In this document: positions 18,549 through 27,809 of the stretch, one piece after another
Position numbering within the stretch: position 1 is the stretch's first letter
How the letters are laid out: each line of letters begins with the position of its first letter
Notes under the pieces: generated by a model
Databases searched by the model: none
Told to the model about the DNA's origin: nothing
The model's input: only the letters and a program-made list of their open reading frames with translations
Origin: Streptomyces chartreusis
Lineage (GTDB): Bacteria; Actinomycetota; Actinomycetes; Streptomycetales; Streptomycetaceae
Length of the DNA: 64,000 nt
Assembly (NCBI RefSeq): GCF_008704715.1
Contig: NZ_CP023689.1
Location: forward strand, 2,356,001 to 2,420,000
Reading direction: 5' to 3'
Program-made: the position numbers and the translations under genes

Positions 18549-19429
18549 GTGGTCGTGTTGAGACTGCGGGCCGGTGGGGGCTTGTCGCGCAGTTCCCCGC
18601 GCCCCTTAAAGCGCGCTTCGCGCGCAACAAGCTTGCCTTGGCCGGCGTATCGGTCGTGGGGCTCTTCCTCCTCTTCTGCTTCGTCGGTCCGCTCCTCTAC
18701 TCCACCGACCAGACCCACACCGACCTCACCCAGGTCAACCTCCCGCCCAGCGGCTCCCATTGGCTCGGTACCGACGCCGTCGGGCACGACCAGCTCGGGC
18801 GGCTCATGTACGGCGGGCAGGTCTCGCTGCTCGTCGGGCTGACGGCCGGGGTGCTGGCGACCGTCATCGGGACGCTGTGGGGTGCCGTGGCGGGGTACGC
18901 GGGCGGCTGGGTGGACGCGGTGATGATGCGGGTCGTGGACGCCGGGATCGCGATCCCCGCCCTGTTCATCCTGCTGGTGGTCTCCGCGATCACCTCGCCG
19001 GGCACGTTCGGGCTGATCGTGATCCTCGGTCTGGTGTCCTGGCTGGTGCCGTCCCGGCTGGTGCGGGCGGAGACGCTCACGCTCAAGAACCGGGACTACG
19101 TGCTGACCCTGCGGGCGACCGGCGGCACCCACGGGCGGGCGATCCGACGGCACATCCTGCCGAACTCGGTGTCGACGATCGTCGTGGCGGCCACCTTCCA
19201 GATCGCCGACGCGATCCTGCTCGTCGCGTACGTGTCGTATCTCGGGCTGGGCGTCCAGCCGCCGAAGACGGACTGGGGCGGCATGCTGTCCGCCGGTCTG
19301 ACGGCGGCGTACTCCGGACGCTGGTGGCTGATCGTTCCGCCGGGCCTCGCCATCATCCTCGTCGTGTGCGCGTTCAACGCGATCGGCGACGGGTTGCGCG
19401 ACGCCTTCGACGTGAAGGGACGCGGATGA
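18545..19429 (+). CDS. ABC transporter permease, DppC/OppC type, with repeat-derived N-terminus
   Basis: 294 residues from GTG 18545, overlapping the upstream stop (GTGA). The body is a normal DppC permease: LPPSGSHWLGTDAVGHDQLGRLMYG, EAA loop LTLKNRDYVLTLRATGGTHGRAIRRHILPN. Oddly, residues about 11-21 (WGLVAQFPAPL) are encoded by a copy of the Streptomyces interspersed repeat, so the cytoplasmic N-terminus was replaced or lengthened by the repeat without breaking the frame. Confidence 0.93.
   Translation: MSGRVETAGRWGLVAQFPAPLKARFARNKLALAGVSVVGLFLLFCFVGPLLYSTDQTHTDLTQVNLPPSGSHWLGTDAVGHDQLGRLMYGGQVSLLVGLTAGVLATVIGTLWGAVAGYAGGWVDAVMMRVVDAGIAIPALFILLVVSAITSPGTFGLIVILGLVSWLVPSRLVRAETLTLKNRDYVLTLRATGGTHGRAIRRHILPNSVSTIVVAATFQIADAILLVAYVSYLGLGVQPPKTDWGGMLSAGLTAAYSGRWWLIVPPGLAIILVVCAFNAIGDGLRDAFDVKGRG
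18576..18606 (+). repeat. Streptomyces interspersed GC-rich repeat, copy 2, inside a coding region
   Basis: GGGGGCTTGTCGCGCAGTTC followed by CCCGCGCCCCT, one base different from copy 1 in the shared core. It is read as GLVAQFPAPL in the permease. GCGCGCTTCGCGCGC, a short palindromic sequence, follows immediately. Confidence 0.75.
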
Positions 19430-21054
19430 ACATCCTGGAGATCGCCGACCTGGGCGTGACCTTCTCCACCGACACCGGTGACGTGCCGGCCGTGCGCGAG
19501 GTGTCGCTGCGCGTACGGCCGGGCGAGACGCTGGCCCTGGTGGGTGAGTCGGGGTCCGGCAAGTCGACGGTGGCGCTCGCGACGATGGGGCTGCTGCCGG
19601 GCAACGCACGGGCCTCGGGGCGGGTGACGGTCGACGGCACCGACGTGGTGGGCGCGCCGGAGGCCGCGCTGGCCCGGCTGCGGGGCCGTACCGCCTCCAT
19701 GGTCTTCCAGGAGCCGGCAGCCGCCCTCGATCCGCTGACCCGGGTCGGCTCCCAGATCGCCGAGGTCGTACGGAACCACCGCAGGCTCTCGCGGTCCGAG
19801 GCCGCCCGAGTCGCGGTCGACCTCTTGCGGCGCGTCGGGATCCCCGAGCCCGAGCGGCGGGCCTCGGCCTTTCCCTTCCAGTTGTCGGGCGGGCAGCGGC
19901 AGCGGGTCGTCATCGCCATGGCGATCGCCAACTCACCGGCCCTGTTGGTCGCCGACGAGCCGACCACGGCGCTCGACGTGACGGTGCAGGCCGAGATCCT
20001 GGATCTGCTGCGCCGGCTGGCGGCCGACTCCGGCACGGGCGTCCTGCTGGTCACGCACAACATGGGCGTGGTCGCCGACTTCGCGGACCGGGTCGCCGTG
20101 ATGCTGCGCGGCGAGATCGTGGAGACGGGGACCGTGGAGGACGTGCTGCTGCGGCCTCGGCACGAGTACACGCGAGGCCTGCTGTCGGCGGTGCCCCGGC
20201 TGCGGCTCAGCGGCACGGACGCCCCCGCGACGCAGGAGCCCCCTGTGGTGCGACTGAGCGATGTGTCCGTGCGGTTCGGGCGGGTCCGGGCCCTCGACGG
20301 TGTCTCCTTCGACGTCCGGCCCGGCGACACCGTCGGACTCGTGGGCGAGTCCGGGTCGGGCAAGTCGACGGCCGCCAGGGTCGCGCTCGGACTCGTCGCG
20401 CCCGCCGCCGGCTCGGTGTCGCTGTTCGGCACCGACCTCGGGCGTGCCCGGGGCCGGGCGCGCCGTGCCCTGCTGTCCGGTGTCGGTGTGGTGCTCCAGG
20501 ATCCGGTGGCCTCGCTGGACGCGCGGATGAGTGTGGCGGAGTGCGTCGCCGAGCCGCTCAGGGTGCACCGGCGGGGCATGACGTCCGCCGAGCGGCGGGC
20601 CAGGGTCGCCGAGGTGCTGGAACTCGTGCGGCTGCCGCAGGAGTTGGCGAACCGCGGGCCGCGTGAGCTGTCCGGCGGCCAGCGTCAGCGGGTGAGCCTC
20701 GCGCGGGCGCTGGTGCTGCGGCCCCGGCTGCTGGTCGCGGACGAGCCGACGAGCGCGCTGGACGTGAGTGTGCAGCGGACCGTGCTGGAGGTGATCGCCG
20801 AGTTGCAGCGCGAGCTGGGGTTCGCCTGTCTGCTCGTCTCCCACGACCTGGCCGTCGTCCAGGAGTTCGCACGCCGGGTCGTCGTCCTGCGGGACGGCCG
20901 GATCGAGGAACAGGGGCCGACCATGGCGACGCTGCTGCACCCGGAGACCGAGTACACGCGCCGCCTCATCGCGGCCGTACCCGTGCCGGATCCGGTGCTG
21001 CAACGGCGACGCCGGGAAAGCCGGGCGGCTCTCGGGACGGGGGCCGGCGCGTGA
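19426..21054 (+). CDS. Peptide-type ABC transporter ATPase, DppD-DppF fusion
   Basis: 542 residues, ATG 19426 overlapping the upstream stop (ATGA). It has two complete ABC domains in one chain: domain 1 about 1-255 (GESGSGKST, LSGGQRQR, LLVADEPTTALD) and domain 2 about 270-530 (GESGSGKST, LSGGQRQR, LLVADEPTSALD), each followed by an oligopeptide-transporter C-terminal segment. The single polypeptide replaces separate DppD and DppF subunits. Confidence 0.93.
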   Translation: MNILEIADLGVTFSTDTGDVPAVREVSLRVRPGETLALVGESGSGKSTVALATMGLLPGNARASGRVTVDGTDVVGAPEAALARLRGRTASMVFQEPAAALDPLTRVGSQIAEVVRNHRRLSRSEAARVAVDLLRRVGIPEPERRASAFPFQLSGGQRQRVVIAMAIANSPALLVADEPTTALDVTVQAEILDLLRRLAADSGTGVLLVTHNMGVVADFADRVAVMLRGEIVETGTVEDVLLRPRHEYTRGLLSAVPRLRLSGTDAPATQEPPVVRLSDVSVRFGRVRALDGVSFDVRPGDTVGLVGESGSGKSTAARVALGLVAPAAGSVSLFGTDLGRARGRARRALLSGVGVVLQDPVASLDARMSVAECVAEPLRVHRRGMTSAERRARVAEVLELVRLPQELANRGPRELSGGQRQRVSLARALVLRPRLLVADEPTSALDVSVQRTVLEVIAELQRELGFACLLVSHDLAVVQEFARRVVVLRDGRIEEQGPTMATLLHPETEYTRRLIAAVPVPDPVLQRRRRESRAALGTGAGA

Positions 21055-21998
21055 CGCGTGCGGTGCTGGCCGGTGTCGACATCGGCGGTACGACGACCCA
21101 GGTGGTGCTGTGCGATCCGGCTCTCGGTGTCCTGGACCGCGCCGGCGTGCCCACCCCGGCGGCGGACGGCGGCGCGGCGATGGTCGGCGCCGCGCTCGAT
21201 GCCGTACGGCTGCTGCTCGGCCGTACGCCCGCGCGGCTGCTCGGCGTCGGGGTGGGGGCGGCGGGCGTGGTGGACGCGCGGGCCGGGCGGGTGCTGGTGG
21301 CCAGCGACTCGTTCCGGGGCTGGGCGGGGTTCGCGGTGACGGCGGCGGTCGAGGAGGCGCTGGGTGTGCCGGCGTTCCTGGACAACGACGTCAACGCGTT
21401 CCTGCGCGGTGAGGCGACGGCCGGTTCGGCGGCGGGCGCTCCGCATGTGCTCGGGATGACTCTGGGCACCGGTGTCGGCGGGGCGCTGTGGCTCGACGGG
21501 CGGCTGTACGACGGCCCGCACGGCGCGGCGGGCGAGATCGGGCACGTGCCCGGCTTCGGCGATCTGCCGTGCACCTGCGGCGGGCGCGGACACCTGGAGA
21601 CCCTGGCCTCCGGCCGGGCGATCGCCGCCCGGTACGCCGACCGCGCCGGTGTCCCGCTCACCGCGAGGGAGGTCGCCGAGGCAGCGGCCTCGGGCGACGG
21701 TGACGCGGTCGGCGTGTACGCGGAGGCGGGTGCCGCCGTGGCCCGCGCCCTGCTCGTGACGGCCGGGCTGCTGGACGTCACCACGGTGGTCGTCGGCGGA
21801 GGTGTGAGCCGCTCCTGGGCCCTGCTGGAGCACTCGATCCACGCCGCGCTGACCGCCGAGCCGCCCGTCAGCGGCCACCCGATCGGTGTGCGGCCGGCCG
21901 GACTCGGCGTCGATGCGGTGGCGATCGGGGCGGCGGCACGCGCGCGTGCCGAACTCGGGCCCGTGACGGACCGGGTGGCGGGAATCCGCCAAGCGTGA
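21051..21998 (+). CDS. ROK-family sugar kinase
   Basis: 315 residues, GTG 21051 overlapping the upstream stop (GTGA). ATP-binding GVDIGGTTTQVV is at the N-terminus, with FLDNDVNAFLRGE, the catalytic-region EIGHVPGFGDLPCTCGGRGHLET zinc loop, and no DNA-binding domain, so it is an enzyme rather than a repressor. Relatives phosphorylate glucose, N-acetylglucosamine or N-acetylmannosamine. Its coupling to the importer suggests the imported substrate is or releases an (amino)sugar. Confidence 0.9.
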   Translation: MTRAVLAGVDIGGTTTQVVLCDPALGVLDRAGVPTPAADGGAAMVGAALDAVRLLLGRTPARLLGVGVGAAGVVDARAGRVLVASDSFRGWAGFAVTAAVEEALGVPAFLDNDVNAFLRGEATAGSAAGAPHVLGMTLGTGVGGALWLDGRLYDGPHGAAGEIGHVPGFGDLPCTCGGRGHLETLASGRAIAARYADRAGVPLTAREVAEAAASGDGDAVGVYAEAGAAVARALLVTAGLLDVTTVVVGGGVSRSWALLEHSIHAALTAEPPVSGHPIGVRPAGLGVDAVAIGAAARARAELGPVTDRVAGIRQA

Positions 21999-22116
21999 CC
22001 GTGTGATTGACGCGACCTCGGCGCTCTCCTACCTTCTGGTCGATTCACCGAACTCCGTTCGATATACCGGCCATTCAGTGACCCGGCCAGAAGGCCCGCA
22101 CCCCCCTGGAGAGCAC

Positions 22117-23496
22117 ATGGCCCACCCGTCCCGCAGAGACGTACTCGGCATGGCAGCCACCGTCCCGCTCGCCGCGACCGGCGCCCTGGCCCTCGGTGCC
22201 GGGACCGCGCACGCCGCCGACTCGGCGTACGCGATGGTCTACTTCACCGAGTCCAACACCATGCTGGAGGCGAACTACAACCTCCACCTGGCCGTCAGCA
22301 CCGACGGCCTGCGGTGGACGCCGCTCAACCAGAACGCGCCCGTCGCCACCCCCACCCTGGGCGCCGGCGGTCTGCGCGACCCCTTCGTGCTGCGCAAGCA
22401 GGACGGGACGTTCGTCGTCCTCGCGACCGACCTGAGCGGCACCGACTGGACCCGCACCAGCGTGTACATCCACGTCTGGGACTCCGCCGACCTGCGCACC
22501 TTCACCGGGTACCGGCTGGTGAAGCTGCACGACATGACCGGCACGCACAGCTGGGCGCCGGAGGCCTACTGGGACGCCTCACGCGGCCGGTACGGCATCC
22601 TCTACTCGTCGGTGAACAGCAGCGGCCACAACGTCATCATGGTCAGCTACACGACCGACTTCCGCACGACGACCGACCCGCAGGTCTTCTTCGACCCCGG
22701 CTACGACGTCATCGACGGCAACCTCACCGTCGGCGTGAACGGCGTCAACCACCTCTACTTCAAGCGCGAGGGGACCCTCGTCGGCGCCCGCTCGACGACC
22801 CTGAACCCCGGCAGCTTCACCCCGTTCAGCACGGCGGTGAACCACGGCGGCACCGAGGCTCCCACCGTGGTCAAGTCCCTGACGGGCAACAACTGGTACC
22901 TGTGGGGAGACACGTACACCCCGAACGGCGTGTTCTACGTCTGGCAGACGAGCGACCTGGCCGCCGGCACCTGGACGGCCCTCGACCAGCGGCTCTATAC
23001 CCAGCCGCTCAACTCCAAGCACTGCGGCATCCACCCGATCACCTCGACCGAGTACAGCAACCTGATCGCCAAGTGGGGCGCCCCGGCCTGGAACCGGCTG
23101 AAGTCCTACAACTACCCGGCGCGCTACGTCCGGCACAGCGGATTCGCCGGGCGGATCGACGAGTACCCCTTCGACCCGTTCCCCGACTCGCAGTGGAAGC
23201 TGGTACCGGGGCTCGCCGACTCCTCCGGCGTCTCGTTCCAGTCGGTCAACTACCCCGCCCGTTATCTGCGCCACTACGACTACGCCCTGCGCCTGGACGA
23301 GAACGACGGCACGTCGACGTTCGCCGCGGACGCGACCTTCCACCGCACGGCCGGGCTCGCGGACGCCTCCTGGGCGTCGTTCCGCTCGTACAACAACCCG
23401 ACGCGCTACATGAGGCACGCGAACTACGCCCTGCGCATCGACCCCGTCTCGACGGCTACCGAGCGCCAGGACGCCACCTTCCAGGTCGGTCACTGA
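22117..23496 (+). CDS. Secreted GH43-type glycoside hydrolase with AbfB (CBM42) domain
   Basis: 459 residues from ATG 22117 (GGAGAG upstream). The Tat-type signal SRRDVLGMAATVPLAATGAL ends near AHA. The five-bladed catalytic part (about 35-320) includes LRDPFVLRKQDGTFVVLATD and SWAPEAYWD, consistent with GH43 acidic residues. The C-terminal about 130 residues carry repeated SYNYPARYVRHSG / NYPARYLRHYDY / SYNNPTRYMRHANY blocks, the beta-trefoil AbfB arabinose-binding module. It probably attacks arabinose-containing plant polysaccharide outside the cell. It is not coupled to the preceding kinase. Confidence 0.88.
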   Translation: MAHPSRRDVLGMAATVPLAATGALALGAGTAHAADSAYAMVYFTESNTMLEANYNLHLAVSTDGLRWTPLNQNAPVATPTLGAGGLRDPFVLRKQDGTFVVLATDLSGTDWTRTSVYIHVWDSADLRTFTGYRLVKLHDMTGTHSWAPEAYWDASRGRYGILYSSVNSSGHNVIMVSYTTDFRTTTDPQVFFDPGYDVIDGNLTVGVNGVNHLYFKREGTLVGARSTTLNPGSFTPFSTAVNHGGTEAPTVVKSLTGNNWYLWGDTYTPNGVFYVWQTSDLAAGTWTALDQRLYTQPLNSKHCGIHPITSTEYSNLIAKWGAPAWNRLKSYNYPARYVRHSGFAGRIDEYPFDPFPDSQWKLVPGLADSSGVSFQSVNYPARYLRHYDYALRLDENDGTSTFAADATFHRTAGLADASWASFRSYNNPTRYMRHANYALRIDPVSTATERQDATFQVGH

Positions 23497-23504
23497 ACAG
23501 CACA

Positions 23505-23539
23505 GCGGGGTTGTGACGGGCGTCCCGTCACAACCCCGC
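23505..23539. terminator. Strong bidirectional terminator
   Basis: A perfect 16-bp stem (GCGGGGTTGTGACGGG at 23505-23520 with its complement at 23524-23539) and a 3-nt loop lie between the convergent GH43 and osmoprotectant-binding genes. Confidence 0.85.
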
Positions 23540-23554
23540 GAGAGCTGCCGTACG

Positions 23555-24514
23555 TCAGCCGAGGCCGGCCGTCTTCAGCCAGGCCTTGGCCACGTCCAGC
23601 GGGTCCTTGTTCTCCAGCTGGACCTGGGAGTCCAGGTCCAGGAGGGTCTTGGTGTCGAGCTTGGCGGAGACCGCGTTGAGCGCGTCCACGCCCTCCTTGG
23701 ACAGACCGCTCTTGTAGACGAGCGGGGTCACGTTCGCGAAGCCGAAGAGGTTCTTCGGGTCCTTCAGGACGACGAAGCCCTCCTTGGTGATGGTCGGGTC
23801 GGTCGTGAAGATGTCCGCGGCCTGCACGGCGTTCTTCGTCAGCGCCGCCTGGGTCAGCGGGCCGCCCGCGTCCAGCGCCTTGAACGACTTGAACTTCAGG
23901 CCGTACTCGGACTCCAGGCCCTTCAGACCCTGCTGCCGGGTCTGGAACTCCGGCGAGCCGCCGATGACCAGGTCCGGAGCGATGTCCTTGAGGTCCTCGA
24001 GGCTGGAGTCGGCGGTGAGCTTGTGCTTCTTCGCCGTCTCCGCGTTGATGCTGACGGAGTCCTTGTCCTCGGCCGGCGAGGACTCCAGCAGCGTCAGCTT
24101 GGCGTCCAGCTTGCCCTTGACCGCCTCGTTCACGCCGTCGGCCGAGGTCTGCTCGGCCTTCGCGTCGAGGTAGGCGAGCAGCGAGCCGTTGTACTCGGGC
24201 AGAACGGTGATGGAACCGTTCTTGAGCAGGCCGTACGTCGTCTCACGGCTGCCGATGTTGGGCTTGTAGGTGACCTTGATGCCCTTGGCCTTGAGGGCCT
24301 CGCCGTAGATGTCGGCGAGCAGGATGCTCTCGGCGAAGTTGTTGGAGCCGACGACGACGGTGTCGCCGCTCGCCCCGTCCCCGGCGAGAGGGTCGGACTT
24401 GTCGTCGGAGGAGGAACATCCCGCCAGCAGCGCCGCCGTTGCGGCGAGCGCGACCGCGGCCGCGCCGGGATGGTTCCTGAGGGAGGACCTGCTGCGTGAA
24501 GCGGTGAAAGTCAC
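23555..24514 (-). CDS. Osmoprotectant (glycine betaine/choline) ABC substrate-binding lipoprotein
   Basis: 319 residues from GTG 24514; an in-frame GTG at 24556 is possible but lengthens the signal oddly. The lipobox is ALLAGC. The OpuAC/ProX-type domain shows VVVGSNNFAESILLADIYGEALKAKG, VLPEYNGSLLAYLD and FGFANVTPLVYKSGL. These receptors bind glycine betaine, choline or related compatible solutes. Its natural partners, the permeases and ATPase at 28905-31458 on the same strand, are separated from it by conservon 2. Confidence 0.9.
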   Translation of the reverse strand: MTFTASRSRSSLRNHPGAAAVALAATAALLAGCSSSDDKSDPLAGDGASGDTVVVGSNNFAESILLADIYGEALKAKGIKVTYKPNIGSRETTYGLLKNGSITVLPEYNGSLLAYLDAKAEQTSADGVNEAVKGKLDAKLTLLESSPAEDKDSVSINAETAKKHKLTADSSLEDLKDIAPDLVIGGSPEFQTRQQGLKGLESEYGLKFKSFKALDAGGPLTQAALTKNAVQAADIFTTDPTITKEGFVVLKDPKNLFGFANVTPLVYKSGLSKEGVDALNAVSAKLDTKTLLDLDSQVQLENKDPLDVAKAWLKTAGLG

Positions 24515-24821
24515 GGTTCCCGTTCCGGATTCAGGGGGTTGGGAGAACTCTTCCACTGATCCAATCCAGCCGGTTCTCGGTCAGTCAAGACCGGTCAGGT
24601 CACCGATTGGCCTCAAAAAATGGAAGGTAACGGGCAGTTGTGCCGTGATGTGAAGGCGGGACGGTTGGGGTGCAGGGGGCTGTAACGGATTCTTGACGTA
24701 CAGTTCCGGTCACGGCATTCAAAGGGCGGTACTGTCCCCCGGACAAAGCCGGTTCACTTCGAACAACAGCGGTCACGTGAGACCTCGCGCGCCGTGCGAC
24801 GCCCACGAAGGAGGCAACTCG
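24515..24821. promoter_or_regulatory. Divergent promoter region of the osmoprotectant receptor and conservon 2
   Basis: 307 bp of comparatively AT-richer DNA, including a run of six A near 24615 and a TTGAC hexamer at 24693-24697 that could be the -35 of the conservon. No gene is seen. Confidence 0.4.
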
Positions 24822-27317
24822 GTGTCCACGAACGAGGAGGGCGCATCGCGCCCGCGTCGTATACGCGACTTCGCCGACCGCTGGCCCTTCAGACGCAAGC
24901 TGAACCTGCTCGTCCGGGTGCCGCTGGCCGTGGTCGCCGTGCTGCTCGCCTACCTCATCGCCGAGCAGACGATGCAGTCGCGCGACGCCTCGGACGCCGC
25001 CCGGCTGGTGCGGGAGAGCGCCGAGGTCGCCACGCTGGTGGACCGGCTGGCCGCCGAGCACCAGCAGGCGATCCTGCTCTCCGTACGGCACGAGGCCTCC
25101 GACGGCGACGAGCCCTCGTCCGCCGCCTACCGCACCGCCCAGACCATGGTGGACTCCCAGGTCCAGCGGGTGCGCGACACCTTCGGGGACCGGCTGCCCG
25201 ACACCGAGGCGCAGGCCCTCAAGAGCGTCACGGGACTGAACAGCCTGCGGGACACCGTCGAGCAGAGCTATCTGCCGGCCAGCAACATCGACCCGGCCTA
25301 CACGCACGCCGCCAACGGGCTCATCGACGGTCTGGGTCTGGACCGCAATCCCGACCTCGCCACCACGTTCACCGGCAACCTCCTCGACTCGCTGCTGCGC
25401 GCGGGCGCGGCCCACAGCGCCTTCGAGACCGGCGTCTTCTCCGCGTCGACCGGTGACTCCAACGCGCTCATCGAGTTCATCGGAGCCATCGGCTCCTACG
25501 ACGAGTACACGCATCAGGCAGAACGTTTCGCCAGGTTCGCGACCGAGTCGCAGACCGCGCAGCTCGACGGCATCAAGTACACGGCGGCGCAGAGCATCAT
25601 CAGCCGCCAGTACACCGACCTCCAGATCGACCCCGGCTCCTTGCAGGGCGATTCGCCCGCCGAGATCCGCAGCTCGCTCGCGGCGGCGCTGGACTCCTAC
25701 GGCGCCTACCGCGACCAGGCGAAGACCCGGCTGGCGATCACCACCTCGCTCATCCACCAGCTCGCCGACGAGGCGGACAGCGCCTCCGACTCGGCCGCCT
25801 GGCGCGCGGTGCTGCTGCTCGGTTCGGCCCTGCTCGGCTTCGCCGTCTGGCTGGTCCTCGCGATGCTGGTGCGCCGCTCGGTGGTCCGCCCGGTGCAGGC
25901 CCTCACGGGCGCCGCGCGGGAGGTCGCCGACGTCGCCGAGCGCGAGCTGGCCCGGGTGGCCGACGACGACGCCGAGGACGACGGTCCGCCGCGGCTGCGC
26001 GAGATGCCGGTGACGGCCCGCGACGAGATCGGTGAACTCGCCGAGGCGTTCAACCAGGTGCAGACCACGGCCGCCGCGCTGCTGGAGCGGCAGGTGCTCA
26101 GCCGGCGCAACGTCGCCGAGATGTTCGGCAACGTGGGCCGCCGGGTCAGCAACCTCACCACCCGGCAGCTCGCCCTGATCGACGCGGTGGAACGGGGCGA
26201 GACGGACCCCGCGCTGCTGGAGCGGCTGTACTCCATCGACCACATCGCGGTCCGGCTGCGCCGCAACGCCGACAGCCTGATGCTGCTCGCCGGCATCCAC
26301 GAGGCCGTCCTCGACGCCGGTCCGACCTCGCTCACCAACGTCGTACGTGCCTCGCTCGGCCAGATCGAGGGCTATCAGCGCGTGGAGATGCGTGCGCGGA
26401 CCGAGGTCAGGGTGGAGCCGGAGGTCATCGGCGACCTGACGCTGATGATGGCCGAACTCCTGGAGAACGCGGTGTCGTTCTCGCCGGAGGGCAGCCCGGT
26501 CGAGGTGTCGGTGTCCCTCTCCGGCGACGACGCGGTCGTCGTGGTCGCCGACCACGGTCTCGGCATGAGCCCCGAGCGGCTCGACGAGGAGAACGCGCGC
26601 CTGATCCGCCGCGAGCGGCTGGACGTCGTACCGACGAAGGTCCTCGGTCTGTTCGTGGTCGGTACGCTGGCCCGCCGCTGGGAGATCACGGTCGCCCTGT
26701 CGCGCACCCCGGGCGGCGGCGTGACGGCCGAGGTGACGGTGCCGTCCTCGCTGCTGGTGACGGGCAGTACGACGGGGGCGACGGCGACGGCGGCGCTGAC
26801 CGCGGTCGCCGCGGCCGCGAAGACGCCGGAGGCGGCGGACGACGCCCCTGCCGCTCCTGTCTCTCCTACGGCTCCTGCCGCTGCGGCCGCTTCTGCCGTG
26901 ACGCCCACCGGGCCCGTGCCCTCGCCCGCCGCCGAGGTGGACGCCGCACCGGACGACGACGGCGACTCCGACAGTCCGCGGCGCCTCCCCCGCCGGGTGT
27001 CCCCGCGGGAGTCCGCGCCGGAGCCCGCTGCGAACGGGACGCCGGTGGCCGCCGGGGCCCGGCCGCTGCGGCGCCGGGTCCGAGGTGCGACCCTGCGCAC
27101 GACGGGAGTCGACACCGCCGAGCGTCCGGTGTCGCGGCAGGCCGCGCCGACCGTGGACGCGGACGAGGTGCGGGCCGCGCTCGAGGAGTTCGAGGCGGCC
27201 GTCGAGCGGGCGAACCGCGACAGCAACGACAACGGCGGCCATGAGGATCGGGCCGTCCCGAGCACGACCCCCCGCACGCACGACCAGAACGGCCTCCCGG
27301 AAGGAGCGCAGCAGTGA
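24822..27317 (+). CDS. cvnA: Conservon protein CvnA (second copy)
   Basis: 831 residues from GTG 24822, which follows GAAGGAGG; the frame is open upstream but the ribosome binding site decides. TM1 is at about 28-50, an NIT-like helical sensor at about 60-320, TM2 at about 326-350, HAMP, then HATPase with ELLENAVSFSPEG near 545 and DHGLGMSPERL. The tail (about 645-831) is Ala/Pro-rich and low-complexity. Same architecture as the 9.2-kb copy but clearly diverged, so an old paralogue rather than a recent duplication. Confidence 0.92.
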   Translation: MSTNEEGASRPRRIRDFADRWPFRRKLNLLVRVPLAVVAVLLAYLIAEQTMQSRDASDAARLVRESAEVATLVDRLAAEHQQAILLSVRHEASDGDEPSSAAYRTAQTMVDSQVQRVRDTFGDRLPDTEAQALKSVTGLNSLRDTVEQSYLPASNIDPAYTHAANGLIDGLGLDRNPDLATTFTGNLLDSLLRAGAAHSAFETGVFSASTGDSNALIEFIGAIGSYDEYTHQAERFARFATESQTAQLDGIKYTAAQSIISRQYTDLQIDPGSLQGDSPAEIRSSLAAALDSYGAYRDQAKTRLAITTSLIHQLADEADSASDSAAWRAVLLLGSALLGFAVWLVLAMLVRRSVVRPVQALTGAAREVADVAERELARVADDDAEDDGPPRLREMPVTARDEIGELAEAFNQVQTTAAALLERQVLSRRNVAEMFGNVGRRVSNLTTRQLALIDAVERGETDPALLERLYSIDHIAVRLRRNADSLMLLAGIHEAVLDAGPTSLTNVVRASLGQIEGYQRVEMRARTEVRVEPEVIGDLTLMMAELLENAVSFSPEGSPVEVSVSLSGDDAVVVVADHGLGMSPERLDEENARLIRRERLDVVPTKVLGLFVVGTLARRWEITVALSRTPGGGVTAEVTVPSSLLVTGSTTGATATAALTAVAAAAKTPEAADDAPAAPVSPTAPAAAAASAVTPTGPVPSPAAEVDAAPDDDGDSDSPRRLPRRVSPRESAPEPAANGTPVAAGARPLRRRVRGATLRTTGVDTAERPVSRQAAPTVDADEVRAALEEFEAAVERANRDSNDNGGHEDRAVPSTTPRTHDQNGLPEGAQQ

Positions 27318-27790
27318 GCACGTCGACAGGTGGCACCCCGGCGGAAGGCGCCACGCCGGCCGAACTGAAGGCCGCCGCAGCCGACTTCACCTGGCTGCTG
27401 AACCGCTTCGCGAAGGAGACGGCCGGCGTCGTGGACGCCATCGCCGTCTCCTCCGACGGACTCCTCATCGCCGTGTCCGAGCTGCGTGAGCAGGCCGACT
27501 CCGAGCGGCTCGCCGCGATCGTCTCGGGCATCACGAGCCTGGCCGCCGGAGCCTCCGGCAACTACGGCCTCGGCGGCCTGAACAAGGTCATCATCGACCT
27601 GGAGGGCGGCCATGTCCTGGTCTCCGCGATCGGCAGCGGCGCCGTGCTCGGCGTGGTCGCCGACAAGGAGGCCAAGCTGGGCAACATCGCCTACGAGATG
27701 ACCGTGTTCGCCAACCGCGCCGGTGCCGCTCTCAGCCCGCAGCTCGTGCTGGAGCTGAAGAACAGCGTCGGCGCCGCGTCGGGTCGCTGA
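27314..27790 (+). CDS. cvnB: Conservon protein CvnB: roadblock/LC7 domain (second copy)
   Basis: 158 residues, GTG 27314 overlapping the cvnA stop (GTGA). The roadblock fold is visible in FTWLLNRFAKETAGVVDAIAVSSDGLLIAVS and GGHVLVSAIGSGAVLGVVADKEAKLGNIAYEM. It has a longer N-terminus than the first copy. Likely adaptor for the GTPase encoded two genes downstream. Confidence 0.92.
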   Translation: MSTSTGGTPAEGATPAELKAAAADFTWLLNRFAKETAGVVDAIAVSSDGLLIAVSELREQADSERLAAIVSGITSLAAGASGNYGLGGLNKVIIDLEGGHVLVSAIGSGAVLGVVADKEAKLGNIAYEMTVFANRAGAALSPQLVLELKNSVGAASGR

Positions 27791-27809
27791 CCCGGGAACG
27801 GACAACGCC

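Noticed and set aside
24600..27281. Leftward frame of almost 900 codons across conservon 2
   Set aside because: Antisense shadow of cvnA; the plus strand carries the HATPase motifs and proper gene coupling.
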